DNA of 64,000 nucleotides from Prevotella sp. P3-122 (GTDB lineage: Bacteria > Bacteroidota > Bacteroidia > Bacteroidales > Bacteroidaceae). The stretch covers positions 21,909 through 85,908 of the forward strand of contig NZ_NPJH01000015.1 in assembly GCF_002251365.1 (NCBI RefSeq). The letters are read 5' to 3'. Position 1 is the first letter of the stretch. Each line of letters begins with the position of its first letter. The notes beneath the pieces were generated by a model. That model was not told where the DNA came from and made no database searches. It saw nothing but the letters and a program-made list of their open reading frames with translations. Of this stretch, positions 45,612 to 54,197 are shown in pieces. The position numbers and the translations under genes are program-made.

Positions 45612-46538
45612 TTAAAATGCCTCTTCAGGACTATTTCTTTTTTTCAAAGACAGAACATATATATCACCACTCTCATTTTCTAACTCCATATATATTTTAT
45701 TATTGTGACAAAACATATTTCTTATCAATAATTGTAGGTTTCTCTTTTGGAAAAATATTCTGCTTACGTTGTTGATTTTTACCTTTTTCCTTTTATACAA
45801 CCAATCAAAAGTTTTTCTTTTGCCATTCTCGTAAAACACCCCCTTTCCATCTGACTCAAAACATATAAGTGGTACTTCTTCGCAAGTATGTTGCGACAAT
45901 TTCTCACCCGATTTTGTTCGTTTTTTGTAAATGATAGTCTGAAAATACCAGCTACCATAAAGGCTTTCAACATTCATTTCCACAGAATGGTAACCATCGT
46001 TTGAAGAAATGATATTTTCTGCCAATGAATCACCATTTGAGCAAATCTTGTTTCTCAAACAATCATATTCTTCGAACGACATATTTACATGAGATAATAT
46101 TGAATCGGAAAAAGCGACACCCTCCATATTATTCTCGTGCATAAGGTAGTTAATAACAGCAAGGGAGTAAGTAACAAAATGAGCATCTTCCATACATACT
46201 CTATTTTTATAAGACAACCATTCTTCCAGATATTCTTTCATTTTATTGGAAGGTGTACGAAAAAAATACAGGCTATCACCATTGACAGCAAATAATTTCA
46301 AAGGAAAATGCGGTCCCATGCCTTTGTATGAATAGATTCCATCCTGAAACTCGAAATCATCATATACACACATATTGTACACATTCTTGCCAGCACCAGC
46401 ATCAATACGGCCGTATTTGCAGTTGATAATATCAGAAATACTGTCTGGCACATTAACCCATTGAAATGGATATCTTTGGGCTAACGTTTGCTGTACAGAC
46501 TGCATCACAAATAATAAAACAAGAATATATCTCATCAT
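45612..46538 (-). CDS. Exported hypothetical protein, 308 residues
   Basis: A clear signal peptide (MMRYILVLLFVMQSVQQTLAQ) is followed by a globular protein with no familiar motif. A C-terminal half with LYGSWYFQTIIYKK, GVFYENGKRKTFDWLYK and IYMELENESGDIYVLSLKK reads like a lipocalin-like small beta barrel. Its start overlaps the stop of the HETVH fragment (ATGATGA), the usual arrangement of toxin then immunity. A periplasmic immunity protein for that metalloprotease-like module is a reasonable inference. Confidence 0.7.
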   Translation of the reverse strand: MMRYILVLLFVMQSVQQTLAQRYPFQWVNVPDSISDIINCKYGRIDAGAGKNVYNMCVYDDFEFQDGIYSYKGMGPHFPLKLFAVNGDSLYFFRTPSNKMKEYLEEWLSYKNRVCMEDAHFVTYSLAVINYLMHENNMEGVAFSDSILSHVNMSFEEYDCLRNKICSNGDSLAENIISSNDGYHSVEMNVESLYGSWYFQTIIYKKRTKSGEKLSQHTCEEVPLICFESDGKGVFYENGKRKTFDWLYKRKKVKINNVSRIFFQKRNLQLLIRNMFCHNNKIYMELENESGDIYVLSLKKRNSPEEAF

Positions 46539-46834
46539 TTCTCCTCTAATTCATGTCGAACTTGTTTTTCTATCTCGCGTGGTAAGACCTCCCTGTCAGG
46601 GCGTGGTTTTCCTCCATGTTTAACTTCATATTTTATATCTGCATCTATTTCAGTTATATTAGTACAATGAACGGTTTCATGAGACATAACAATACCCAAT
46701 GCTTCATCTTCTGGCAAACCTTCATACTTTAGACCAGAATCAGACCGTATAGATTCTTTTATACTCCCAAAATAAATCTTTATATTTGCATCATTTAGTC
46801 TATATTGACCATTTACAAAATATCTCCCATAATT
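46535..46834 (-). pseudogene. Toxin-like C-terminal fragment with HExxH metalloprotease motif
   Basis: An uninterrupted 99-codon frame ends at 46535 but has no ATG. It begins just after a TAG and inside the 3' end of the 46813 gene. It reads NYGRYFVNGQYRLNDANIK, then IYFGSIKESIRSDSGLKYEG, then LPEDEALGIVMSHETVHCTN, and ends QVRHELEEK. SHETVH is an HExxH zinc site, with downstream acidic residues (EIDADIKYE) that could provide a third ligand. Such short C-terminal domains are typical tips of RHS or other polymorphic toxins. A TTG at the LPEDE position would give a 60-residue product, unlikely to fold alone. It is either a displaced toxin tip left by recombination or the 3' part of a frameshifted gene whose 5' part is the 46813 gene. 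Confidence 0.6.
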
Positions 46835-47406
46835 CTATTCTTATCAAAATTACCTTGAATTGTTTCTCCATAAGTCATACTATTTTTTTTATTTTTTATT
46901 TCATTTGTCATTTCTATGTGTATTTTTGTACTTGAATTAATTAAATTTTGTAATTGTCCTATCCCGATTCTAGTCATAGACAGGTGATCACCGCAATATA
47001 CACCCTCACCTTTAAACTCTATGTATAGAGAATCACCATACACAATTGGATATTTCATATTATGAAGTGGAATAGAGTAGCTGATTATTTCCAATGGAGA
47101 TTCTTTGCCAACTTGCAAAAGAGTATCACCCTTAAAAGTATAATAATTTATGCACTTGTCGCCAAAAATCATTATCTGTCCCATACTATCAACATTGCAC
47201 TGTAAATATTGTGGCTTCTCTAAATACTTCAATTCAGAAAAATCCCAAATACAGTCAACACCACATTCGCCAGGATAGACACCTTCCACACGTGTTAACA
47301 TATATTTTCCAATGTTCCCTTTCAAAACCGCATCGCAAGCGGATGTCATACTTGGTATAAACACAAGTAGGAACAACAGAATCTGTTTAGTTACTGATTT
47401 TATCAT
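46813..47406 (-). CDS. Exported hypothetical protein, 197 residues
   Basis: A signal peptide (MIKSVTKQILLFLLVFIPSMTSA, in parts) is followed by a Cys-containing beta-rich domain (CGVDCIWDFSELKYLEKPQYLQC, in parts; GDKCINYYTFKGDTLLQVG). No family is recognised. The last codons (NRIMGDIL) overlap the start of the HETVH fragment in another frame, so a single-base change near 46830 could have split one longer gene into two. It is the upstream-most gene of the AT-rich island on this strand. Confidence 0.65.
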   Translation of the reverse strand: MIKSVTKQILLFLLVFIPSMTSACDAVLKGNIGKYMLTRVEGVYPGECGVDCIWDFSELKYLEKPQYLQCNVDSMGQIMIFGDKCINYYTFKGDTLLQVGKESPLEIISYSIPLHNMKYPIVYGDSLYIEFKGEGVYCGDHLSMTRIGIGQLQNLINSSTKIHIEMTNEIKNKKNSMTYGETIQGNFDKNRIMGDIL

Positions 47407-47582
47407 TTTGACACCATATTTTGACGAGATGATAATTCTGTTTTGTAAACCTTGCGGTTAATCTATTGCAAACTTACAAAAAAGAAACAGATATACAAAA
47501 TTGGAAAGAAGAAAACTTCAATATTATCTTCATTTTCAACATTGGCATCTCAACAACCAGCTTACGCATCAGCAAGTTGCCA
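47407..47582. other. Gene-free stretch left of repeat copy B
   Basis: AT-rich spacer upstream of the 46813 gene start. No credible gene. Together with copy B and the promoter region of the 47976 gene, the gene-free gap totals about 570 bases. Confidence 0.5.
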
Positions 47583-47591
47583 ATTAATTTA

Positions 47592-47865
47592 TAGGGTGTA
47601 CAGTTTGATGTAAGAAAATCAGTAGAACGCCCTGAGCCAAAGGTCGCCGGCTGCAAGGAAAGGCAAAGGGCAAAAGCGTTATTTGGCCTGCTGTTATCTA
47701 CGCTTTTGCGCTTACAGCGCGACCATCACCTACATACTGAAATAACCCAGGGTGTCGCTACGCTTTACCCTGGGCTATGCGCTTTTGCGCTTACAGCGCG
47801 ACAATTACCGACATGAACTTCAGAATTAGGATATTCAATTTTTGCACATCAAACTGTACACCCTA
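47592..47865. mobile_element. MITE-like dispersed repeat, copy B, with 9-bp target duplication
   Basis: Perfect 20-bp terminal inverted repeats TAGGGTGTACAGTTTGATGT (47592-47611) and its complement (47846-47865). They are flanked by identical 9-base direct repeats ATTAATTTA at 47583-47591 and 47866-47874. Internally it has AAGCGT...ACGCTTTTGCGC stems and the CCCAGGGTGTCGCTACG hairpin shared with copy A. It contains no gene. The TSD makes insertion by a transposase direct and recent. Confidence 0.9.
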
Positions 47866-47975
47866 ATTAATTTACGTAAATTAACGAATTTCCCAACAAA
47901 GTTTCCATAATATTTTCATATCTTTGCAGAAACTTTGAAAGCTAAGACACTTACGAACTAATCAAATACTTTATA

Positions 47976-50546
47976 ATGAAACAGATTATTTCAACACTAC
48001 TTCTATTGCTGTCAATACCTGTATGCGTGATGGCACAGGGATGGAACGAGAGCGAGTACAAACAAATCGAGAGCAGCATCAGGATGCCAGAGTTCCCAAA
48101 CAAGAGCTTTAGCATCAAGCAGTTTGGCGCCAAGGTCAATGCCACGGCAGCCGCCAACCAGAAGGCCATAAACAGGGCCATATCCACATGCTCGGCTAAA
48201 GGTGGCGGCACCGTTGTCATTCCTGCCGGCACATGGAATACGGGAGCACTGAGGATGAAGAGCCACGTGAATCTCCACCTTGAGGAGGGTGCGACACTGC
48301 TCTTCGCATTCCAACCGGAACTATACCCCATGGTGAAGACATCGTGGGAAGGATTAGGCTGCTGGAACTACTCTCCCTGCATCTATGCCTACGAGGAGAC
48401 TGACGTTGCCATTACGGGTAAGGGAACCATAGACGGTAACGGAAGCCGTGAGACATGGTGGCCGTGGTGCGGAGCGACAAAGTTCGGATATGTAGAGGGC
48501 GAGACCAAGGAGTCGCAGAAGCTTGGTAGCAGGGCACAGCTACTGAAATATGCCGAGGACGGTGTGCCAGAGGACGAACGCAAGTTCGGTATGGGACACG
48601 GACTGAGACCGCAGCTCATCAACTTCAACCGCTGCGACGGTATTCTCATAAAGGACGTGAAGATGACCAACTCACCTTTCTGGGTAATCCACCCATTGCT
48701 GTCAAAAAACATAACCGTTGACGGAGTATACATCTGGAACGAGGGACCTAACGGCGACGGATGCGACCCCGAGGCATGCGAGAACGTACTGATACAGAAC
48801 TGCACTTTCCATACGGGCGACGACTGTATAGCCATAAAGAGCGGACGCAACAACGACGGACGCCTGTGGAACACGCCAAGCAAGAACATCATAATACGCA
48901 ACTGCAAGATGGAGGACGGACACGGAGGAGTAGTGATTGGCTCTGAGATTTCGGGCGGATGCCAGAACGTGTATGCAGAGAACTGCCACATGGACTCTCC
49001 CGACCTCGACCGCGTACTGCGCATAAAGACAAACAACTGCCGTGGTGGCCTCATCGAGAACATCAACATGAGGAATGTCACAGTAGGACAGTGCCGTGAG
49101 GCCGTGCTGAAGATAAACCTCGACTACGAGCCAAAAGAGCTGTGCTACCGTGGTTTCCAGCCTACCGTAAGAAAGGTGTACATGGAGAACGTCACCTGCC
49201 AGAAGAGCAACTACGGCGTGCTGATTATCGGGCTCAACGAAATAGAGAACGTATACGACATAACGGTAAAGGACTGCAAATTCGAGGGTGTAGTGAAGAA
49301 GCCTGTACAGGTGACGGGCAAGACACGCAACGTGAAATACGACAACCTGTTCATCAACGGACAGCTGATACTGACCGATGCCGACAAGCCTTACAAGAAC
49401 TACTCGCAGTGGATGACATGGTCGGAGATGAAGCGTAACCCAAAGAGCTTCCTGCTGGACTTCTCGAAGAAACCGAAATGGAGCTACGTGATGGGCATAG
49501 AGATGGAGAGCATGCTCGACACCTACCTGAGATATAAAGACGAGAAGGTGATAGAATACCTCTGCGAATACCCCGACACGATGATTGATGCCGACGGCAA
49601 CATAACCGGCTACAAGCTGGAGGACTACAACCTCGACAACGTACGCACGGCAAAGTTCATCTTTCGCATGAACCGCCTCTTCCCTGCCGAAAACCTTGAC
49701 AAGGCCATCAATACCTTGTTCAGCCAGCTTGAGAAGCAGCCGCGCACCAACGAGGGAGTATGGTGGCACAAGGCTATCTACGCCAATCAGGTATGGCTCG
49801 ACGGCATCTTCATGGGACTGCCGTTCTACAGCCTCGCAGCACCATCTGTAAAGGGTATGAAAAAAGCACAGGAGAAGTACTGGAAGGATGCCATAGACCA
49901 GATTGTGAAGACTGACAAGCGCACATACGACGAGAAGACAAACCTGTGGAAGCATGCATGGGACGAGACACACACAGCCTTCTGGGCAGACAAGGAAACA
50001 GGACAGAGCAAGCACACATGGGCACGGGCTTTGGGATGGTATGTCATGGCAATGACCGAGGTACTCGACGTGCTGCCTGCCGACTATCCAGGACGCAACG
50101 ATGTTGTCGCACTGCTCGAGAAGACCATGAAGTCGGTGGTTGACTATCAGGACAAGAAGACTGGTGTATGGTACGACGTGCTCGATGTGAAGGACGAGCG
50201 TAACTACCTGGAAGCCACAGCATCATCAATGTTTGCCTACGTTATGCTTAAAGGTGTGCGCAAAGGATACCTGCCTAAGGAATACCGCAAGGCTGGCGTG
50301 AAGGCTTTCAACGGAATAGTAGAGAACTTCATACGCGTCAATGGCGACAAGACCATATCTCTTACCAACTGCTGCTCGGTATCGGGACTCGGTCCCGCAC
50401 CAGGCCCATACGTAAAGAAACCCAACTTCAAGCGTGACGGCAGCTTCGACTATTACATGAGCGAGCCTATAAGAGACAACGACGCCAAGGGCGTAGGACC
50501 ATTCATTTGGGCTGCACTCGAAATGGAATGCATGCCGGCTGAGTAA
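47976..50546 (+). CDS. GH28 polygalacturonase-GH105 unsaturated (rhamno)galacturonyl hydrolase fusion
   Basis: 856 residues with a signal peptide (MKQIISTLLLLLSIPVCVMAQ). The N-terminal GH28 right-handed beta-helix (about 40-460) has its full active site: NGDGCD (Asp 261, 264), GDDCIAIK (Asp 282, 283), DGHGG (His 316) and LRIKTN (Arg 349, Lys 351). The C-terminal GH105-like alpha/alpha barrel (about 485-850) shows NEGVWWHKAIYANQVWLDGIFMG, HAWDETHTAFWADKETGQSKHTWARALGWYVMAM and YLEATASSMFAYVML (in parts), matching YteR-type enzymes. The enzyme would hydrolyse galacturonan and remove the unsaturated uronic acid left by lyases. A -7 element TATCTTTG at 47919-47926 precedes it. The PL1 lyase gene follows 53 bases later. 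Confidence 0.92.
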   Translation: MKQIISTLLLLLSIPVCVMAQGWNESEYKQIESSIRMPEFPNKSFSIKQFGAKVNATAAANQKAINRAISTCSAKGGGTVVIPAGTWNTGALRMKSHVNLHLEEGATLLFAFQPELYPMVKTSWEGLGCWNYSPCIYAYEETDVAITGKGTIDGNGSRETWWPWCGATKFGYVEGETKESQKLGSRAQLLKYAEDGVPEDERKFGMGHGLRPQLINFNRCDGILIKDVKMTNSPFWVIHPLLSKNITVDGVYIWNEGPNGDGCDPEACENVLIQNCTFHTGDDCIAIKSGRNNDGRLWNTPSKNIIIRNCKMEDGHGGVVIGSEISGGCQNVYAENCHMDSPDLDRVLRIKTNNCRGGLIENINMRNVTVGQCREAVLKINLDYEPKELCYRGFQPTVRKVYMENVTCQKSNYGVLIIGLNEIENVYDITVKDCKFEGVVKKPVQVTGKTRNVKYDNLFINGQLILTDADKPYKNYSQWMTWSEMKRNPKSFLLDFSKKPKWSYVMGIEMESMLDTYLRYKDEKVIEYLCEYPDTMIDADGNITGYKLEDYNLDNVRTAKFIFRMNRLFPAENLDKAINTLFSQLEKQPRTNEGVWWHKAIYANQVWLDGIFMGLPFYSLAAPSVKGMKKAQEKYWKDAIDQIVKTDKRTYDEKTNLWKHAWDETHTAFWADKETGQSKHTWARALGWYVMAMTEVLDVLPADYPGRNDVVALLEKTMKSVVDYQDKKTGVWYDVLDVKDERNYLEATASSMFAYVMLKGVRKGYLPKEYRKAGVKAFNGIVENFIRVNGDKTISLTNCCSVSGLGPAPGPYVKKPNFKRDGSFDYYMSEPIRDNDAKGVGPFIWAALEMECMPAE

Positions 50547-50599
50547 TGCCAGAAAACAAGCTACTTAAAAACTAAAACTACACATTATTATATATAAAG

Positions 50600-52741
50600 A
50601 TGAAAAGGATAATGACAACTATGGTTGCAGCAGCCATGTTCTCGGTTGTGGCAACAGCACAGACACCGGCTTTCCCTGGCGCTGAGGGATTTGCGAGATA
50701 CACCACTACCGGAGGAAGGGGTGGAAAGGTGCTGCACGTAACCAATCTTAACGACTCAGGCACAGGGTCTTTGCGTGAAGCACTGCAGAACACTTCGGGA
50801 AAGCGTATCATTGTATTTGACGTGTCGGGTACAATAGCTCTGAAAAGCAACCTTATCATAAAGAATGGCGACGTGACCGTGGAGGGACAGACAGCCCCCG
50901 GTGACGGCATCACCATCCGTGACTATTCTTTGGAGAATAAGGCAAACAACGTGATAGTAAGGTTCATAAGGGTAAGACGAGGCAACGCTGTCGACGTGAA
51001 CGACGGTGCCGACGCCTTCTGGGGGAAGAACAGAAGCAACATCATCATAGACCACTGCTCTCTGAGCTGGAGCATCGACGAGACTGCCTCGTTCTACGAC
51101 AACAAGAACTTCACCATGCAGTGGTGTACCATTGCCGAGAGTCTCAACAATGCAGGCCACGAGAAGGGAGCACACGGCTACGGAGGTATATGGGGAGGAA
51201 AGAGCGCATCGTTCCACCATAACCTGTTGGCACACCACACCAACCGCTGTCCACGTCTTAACGGTGCCAGATACGGATGGGGAGGTTCTGCAGCAGACAA
51301 CTATGCCAGCAGCATACTTGCCGAACAGGTAGACCTTAGAAACAACGTGATGTACAACTGGGGACAAGGCAACGGAGCATACGCAGGCATGGGCGGCTAC
51401 CACAATATAGTGAACAACTACTATAAGTACGGACCAGCCACAAAGAACAAGTACCGTGTGTTCCAGTGCGGACATACATCAAACGCTTCGGGAGAGGTTA
51501 TCCCGGTCAACACCTACGGACATTTCTACATCAACGGAAACTATGTTCGGGACAAGGGCGAGAACTACGACTGGAATGGAGTCATCGTTGATGACGGCAA
51601 CACCACCGTATGGGACACCATACGACTGAGTGAGCCTATACCATCTGGTACTGTAACCACTCATTCGGCGCAGAAGGCGTTCGACAAGGTATTGGCCTAC
51701 GCAGGAGCATCGTATAAGAGAGATGCCGTGGACGTAAGGTATGCCGATGAAGCAAAGAACGGTACGGCCACATATAAAGGCAGCGTGACCAAGCTTGCCG
51801 GCATCATAGACACTCAGGACGACGTGCAGGGATGGCCAACGCTGAAGTCGAAGGCAAAGCTGACCGACTCCGACAACGACGGCATGCCCGACATCTGGGA
51901 AACGGCAAATGGTCTGAACCCCAACGATGCCGCAGACGCTTCTACCTACACCATAGACAAGAAAGGCTATTACACGAATATTGAAGTATATTGCAACGCT
52001 CTCGTTGAAGACCTGATGAAGGCAGGCAACACCGACGCTATCGATGCCGTCGACGAATACTATCCCGAGACACAGAAAGTGGAGGGCATACCGTACTACG
52101 ACGGTTCGGCTGCCGAGGGCGGATACGACAATGAGCCGGATGAGCCGGAACCTCCTGTAAATCCTGGTGACAATGAAACCGTAAGCTACACACTCTCTCA
52201 GACCACTTACAAAGAGAGCACTGCTACAGGAACATGGAGCTTCAGCAATGGCTTCACGGTGAGCAACAACAACAGCAAGGCATACCAGACCGGACAGGAA
52301 AACGGAATCAAATACTCGGCAAATGTACAATACACAATAGGTATTCCTGAAGACGCAACCTTAGACTCACTGACATTCGCAGGCTACGACAACTATCAGG
52401 AGGTGGATGCATACCTTGGAGAGCTGGCTGGCGAAACCTTCGACGCCACCAGCTATGTGTTTCCACAAAAGGATGCCGATGGCAACTATACAGTTGCCTC
52501 GCACACCGTGGTGCTTGACCAGCCGGCAACAGACTACATCACTTTCACCCCTAAAGGCAAACAGGTGGTGTGGGTGATTACACTGTTTGGCTCAAAGCAG
52601 GCTTCAGGCATCAGCGCCATTTCGGACGGTCAGGATGAGCAGCCAGCATACTACACCACACAAGGCATCAGAACATTGTCACCAAGAAAAGGCGTTGCAA
52701 TCGTAAAAACAGGACAGAAAGCGGTAAAGAAGGTGATTTAA
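50600..52741 (+). CDS. Secreted pectate lyase (PL1-like) with C-terminal beta module and T9SS-type tail
   Basis: 713 residues, signal peptide ending at VVATAQ. The beta-helix opens with AFPGAEGFARYTTTGGRGGKV, the typical Bacteroidota PL1 start. It continues with NLNDSGTGSLREAL, IIVFDVSGTI, NNVIVRFIRVRRG, IIIDHCSLSWSIDE (calcium/catalytic region) and RCPRLN. Around residue 417, TDSDNDGMPDIWETANGLNP is a calcium-binding DxDxDG loop common after such domains. A beta-sandwich of about 140 residues (SYTLSQTTYKESTATGTWSF, in part) and a C-terminal tail (GVAIVKTGQKAVKKVI) suggest surface attachment or T9SS export. It cleaves homogalacturonan by beta-elimination, giving the unsaturated ends that the GH105 module would process. 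Confidence 0.92.
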   Translation: MKRIMTTMVAAAMFSVVATAQTPAFPGAEGFARYTTTGGRGGKVLHVTNLNDSGTGSLREALQNTSGKRIIVFDVSGTIALKSNLIIKNGDVTVEGQTAPGDGITIRDYSLENKANNVIVRFIRVRRGNAVDVNDGADAFWGKNRSNIIIDHCSLSWSIDETASFYDNKNFTMQWCTIAESLNNAGHEKGAHGYGGIWGGKSASFHHNLLAHHTNRCPRLNGARYGWGGSAADNYASSILAEQVDLRNNVMYNWGQGNGAYAGMGGYHNIVNNYYKYGPATKNKYRVFQCGHTSNASGEVIPVNTYGHFYINGNYVRDKGENYDWNGVIVDDGNTTVWDTIRLSEPIPSGTVTTHSAQKAFDKVLAYAGASYKRDAVDVRYADEAKNGTATYKGSVTKLAGIIDTQDDVQGWPTLKSKAKLTDSDNDGMPDIWETANGLNPNDAADASTYTIDKKGYYTNIEVYCNALVEDLMKAGNTDAIDAVDEYYPETQKVEGIPYYDGSAAEGGYDNEPDEPEPPVNPGDNETVSYTLSQTTYKESTATGTWSFSNGFTVSNNNSKAYQTGQENGIKYSANVQYTIGIPEDATLDSLTFAGYDNYQEVDAYLGELAGETFDATSYVFPQKDADGNYTVASHTVVLDQPATDYITFTPKGKQVVWVITLFGSKQASGISAISDGQDEQPAYYTTQGIRTLSPRKGVAIVKTGQKAVKKVI

Positions 52742-52764
52742 TAATTATTTAATATCAAAAATAC

Positions 52765-52793
52765 CAAAGGTATGATTATTTTGTATACCTTTG
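52765..52793. promoter_or_regulatory. Inverted repeat overlapping the -7 region of the 52831 gene
   Basis: CAAAGGTAT (52765-52773) and ATACCTTTG (52785-52793) with 11 bases between. The right arm contains TACCTTTG, a -7 element, and a -33 TTTG is missing at the expected place. This could be an operator, or a terminator for the lyase gene that ends at 52741. Confidence 0.45.
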
Positions 52794-52830
52794 CAGTATC
52801 TAAGTAATAAACAATTAAACATCAAGTAAC

Positions 52831-54078
52831 ATGAACAAATTTTTACGCTTTTCCGTTCTGGCCATATTGGCCATAGTCTGCAATGCAAGCTTTGCACAGA
52901 CTACCATCTGGGAAGAAGACTGGTCAACAGCTAAAAAAGACCAGACACCTACCGAGGTAAACCCGAACTACACCTTCGGTAATGGTGGCGGTGCAACTAA
53001 AATCTACAATGAGAAACTTGCAGGTGGCGAAGCTCCTGAGCTTCTTTTAGCAAAGAGTGGTGGTTTCCTTACTGCAAGCATAGACCTGAATGGTGCAAGC
53101 GGTGACATGACACTGCGCTACCAATCCAACAGGGCTACAGTTAATGTAACTTCTGAAACAGAAGGTGTTACTGTAGGTGACGCTACTAATAATGGTAACT
53201 CATATGAGCTTACGGTTAAGGTACCAGCTGGTACAGAAAAGCTCTCTTTGACATTCACAAATACAGGTTCGAACGCACGTCTTGACGACATTTGGCTTTT
53301 CCAGGGCGAAGCAAAGAAGATGGCTGGTCTTTCATGGGGTACTGCATCAAGAGATGTCACAATAGGCTCAGAAGAAAACAAATTCCCCGTTCTCAGCAAT
53401 GCAAACAACCTGCCTGTTACCTATACAGCTGTTCCTGATACAGCCGCAACAATTGACGCAACAGGTGCTATCACACTTATCAAGGCAGGTAAGGCTGTTA
53501 TCTCAGCCATCTTTGAAGGCAACGACGAGTATGAGGCTCAGACCGTATCATATACTCTTACTGTAAAGGCTGCTGCTGAAGAAGGTGGTGGTGAGACTGT
53601 TGACATAAGCAACACACCCGAAACTGCCTACACTGTAGCAAAGGCTATCGAGCTTATCGCTGCAGGTGAAGGACTCAGCACAAAGGTATATGTTAAGGGT
53701 ACAATCTCATCCATAAAGGAGATTAACACACAATACGGCAACGCTACCTACGATATATCTGACGATGGCACTACATCCAACGCTCTCACAGTATACCGTG
53801 GCAAATATCTGGGTGGCGAGAAATTCACAGCAGGTGATGAGCTGGAAGTAGGTGACGATGTAGTTGTTTATGGTCAGCTGAAACTTTACAACACCTCAAA
53901 TCAGATCAACACAGGCAGCAGCATATACTCTGTCAACGGTGTCACAACAGGTGTAAACGGCATTACAACAGACAAGGCAGACGCCAACGCCCCTGTATTC
54001 AACCTTGCCGGACAGCGAGTAAACGGCAACTTCAAGGGTGTTGTAATACAGAACGGCAAGAAGTTCATGAACAGATAA
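52831..54078 (+). CDS. Secreted protein with Ig-like and OB-fold domains and a T9SS-type tail
   Basis: 415 residues with a signal peptide (MNKFLRFSVLAILAIVCNASFAQ, in parts). The N-terminal ~140 residues form a beta-sandwich beginning IWEEDWSTAKKDQTP (carbohydrate-binding-module-like). A BIG_2-like Ig domain follows (about 165-245, VTYTAVPDTAATIDATGAITLIKAGKAVI, in parts). An OB-fold domain (about 260-365) reads AYTVAKAIELIAAGEGLSTKVYVKGTISSI (in parts), the pattern of the DUF6359/OB-fold modules in Bacteroidota pectin and surface proteins. The C-terminus (VNGNFKGVVIQNGKKFMNR) is a short T9SS-like tail. No catalytic residues are seen, so glycan binding is inferred. It is AT-richer than its neighbours, with strongly biased codons (high expression). 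Confidence 0.75.
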   Translation: MNKFLRFSVLAILAIVCNASFAQTTIWEEDWSTAKKDQTPTEVNPNYTFGNGGGATKIYNEKLAGGEAPELLLAKSGGFLTASIDLNGASGDMTLRYQSNRATVNVTSETEGVTVGDATNNGNSYELTVKVPAGTEKLSLTFTNTGSNARLDDIWLFQGEAKKMAGLSWGTASRDVTIGSEENKFPVLSNANNLPVTYTAVPDTAATIDATGAITLIKAGKAVISAIFEGNDEYEAQTVSYTLTVKAAAEEGGGETVDISNTPETAYTVAKAIELIAAGEGLSTKVYVKGTISSIKEINTQYGNATYDISDDGTTSNALTVYRGKYLGGEKFTAGDELEVGDDVVVYGQLKLYNTSNQINTGSSIYSVNGVTTGVNGITTDKADANAPVFNLAGQRVNGNFKGVVIQNGKKFMNR

Positions 54079-54128
54079 TCTTCCTCTGCATACGCAGACA
54101 ACAACTCCCCCACCCTCAACATTGGGGA

Positions 54129-54187
54129 TGCATAATAAAGGGCCGCATCATTCTCCTTTGGAAATGATACGGCCCCTTTATTATGCA
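54129..54187. terminator. Long bidirectional inverted repeat after the OB-fold gene
   Basis: Arms TGCATAATAAAGGGCCGCAT... and ...ATACGGCCCCTTTATTATGCA give an almost perfect 24-bp stem around a CTCCTTTGGA loop. The GGGCCGCATCATT core is followed by CTTTATTAT on the plus strand. It is convergent between the 52831 and 54447 genes. Confidence 0.85.
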
Positions 54188-54197
54188 ATACAACCGA

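Noticed and set aside
45539..45775. 78-codon plus-strand frame at the end of the 45612 gene
   Set aside because: It mostly overlaps the exported protein gene antisense; Phe/Tyr-rich shadow.
48702..50015. 437-codon minus-strand frame opposite GH28-GH105
   Set aside because: A long open shadow caused by the codon bias of the real gene; its composition (Val/Leu/His-rich) is not that of a real protein.
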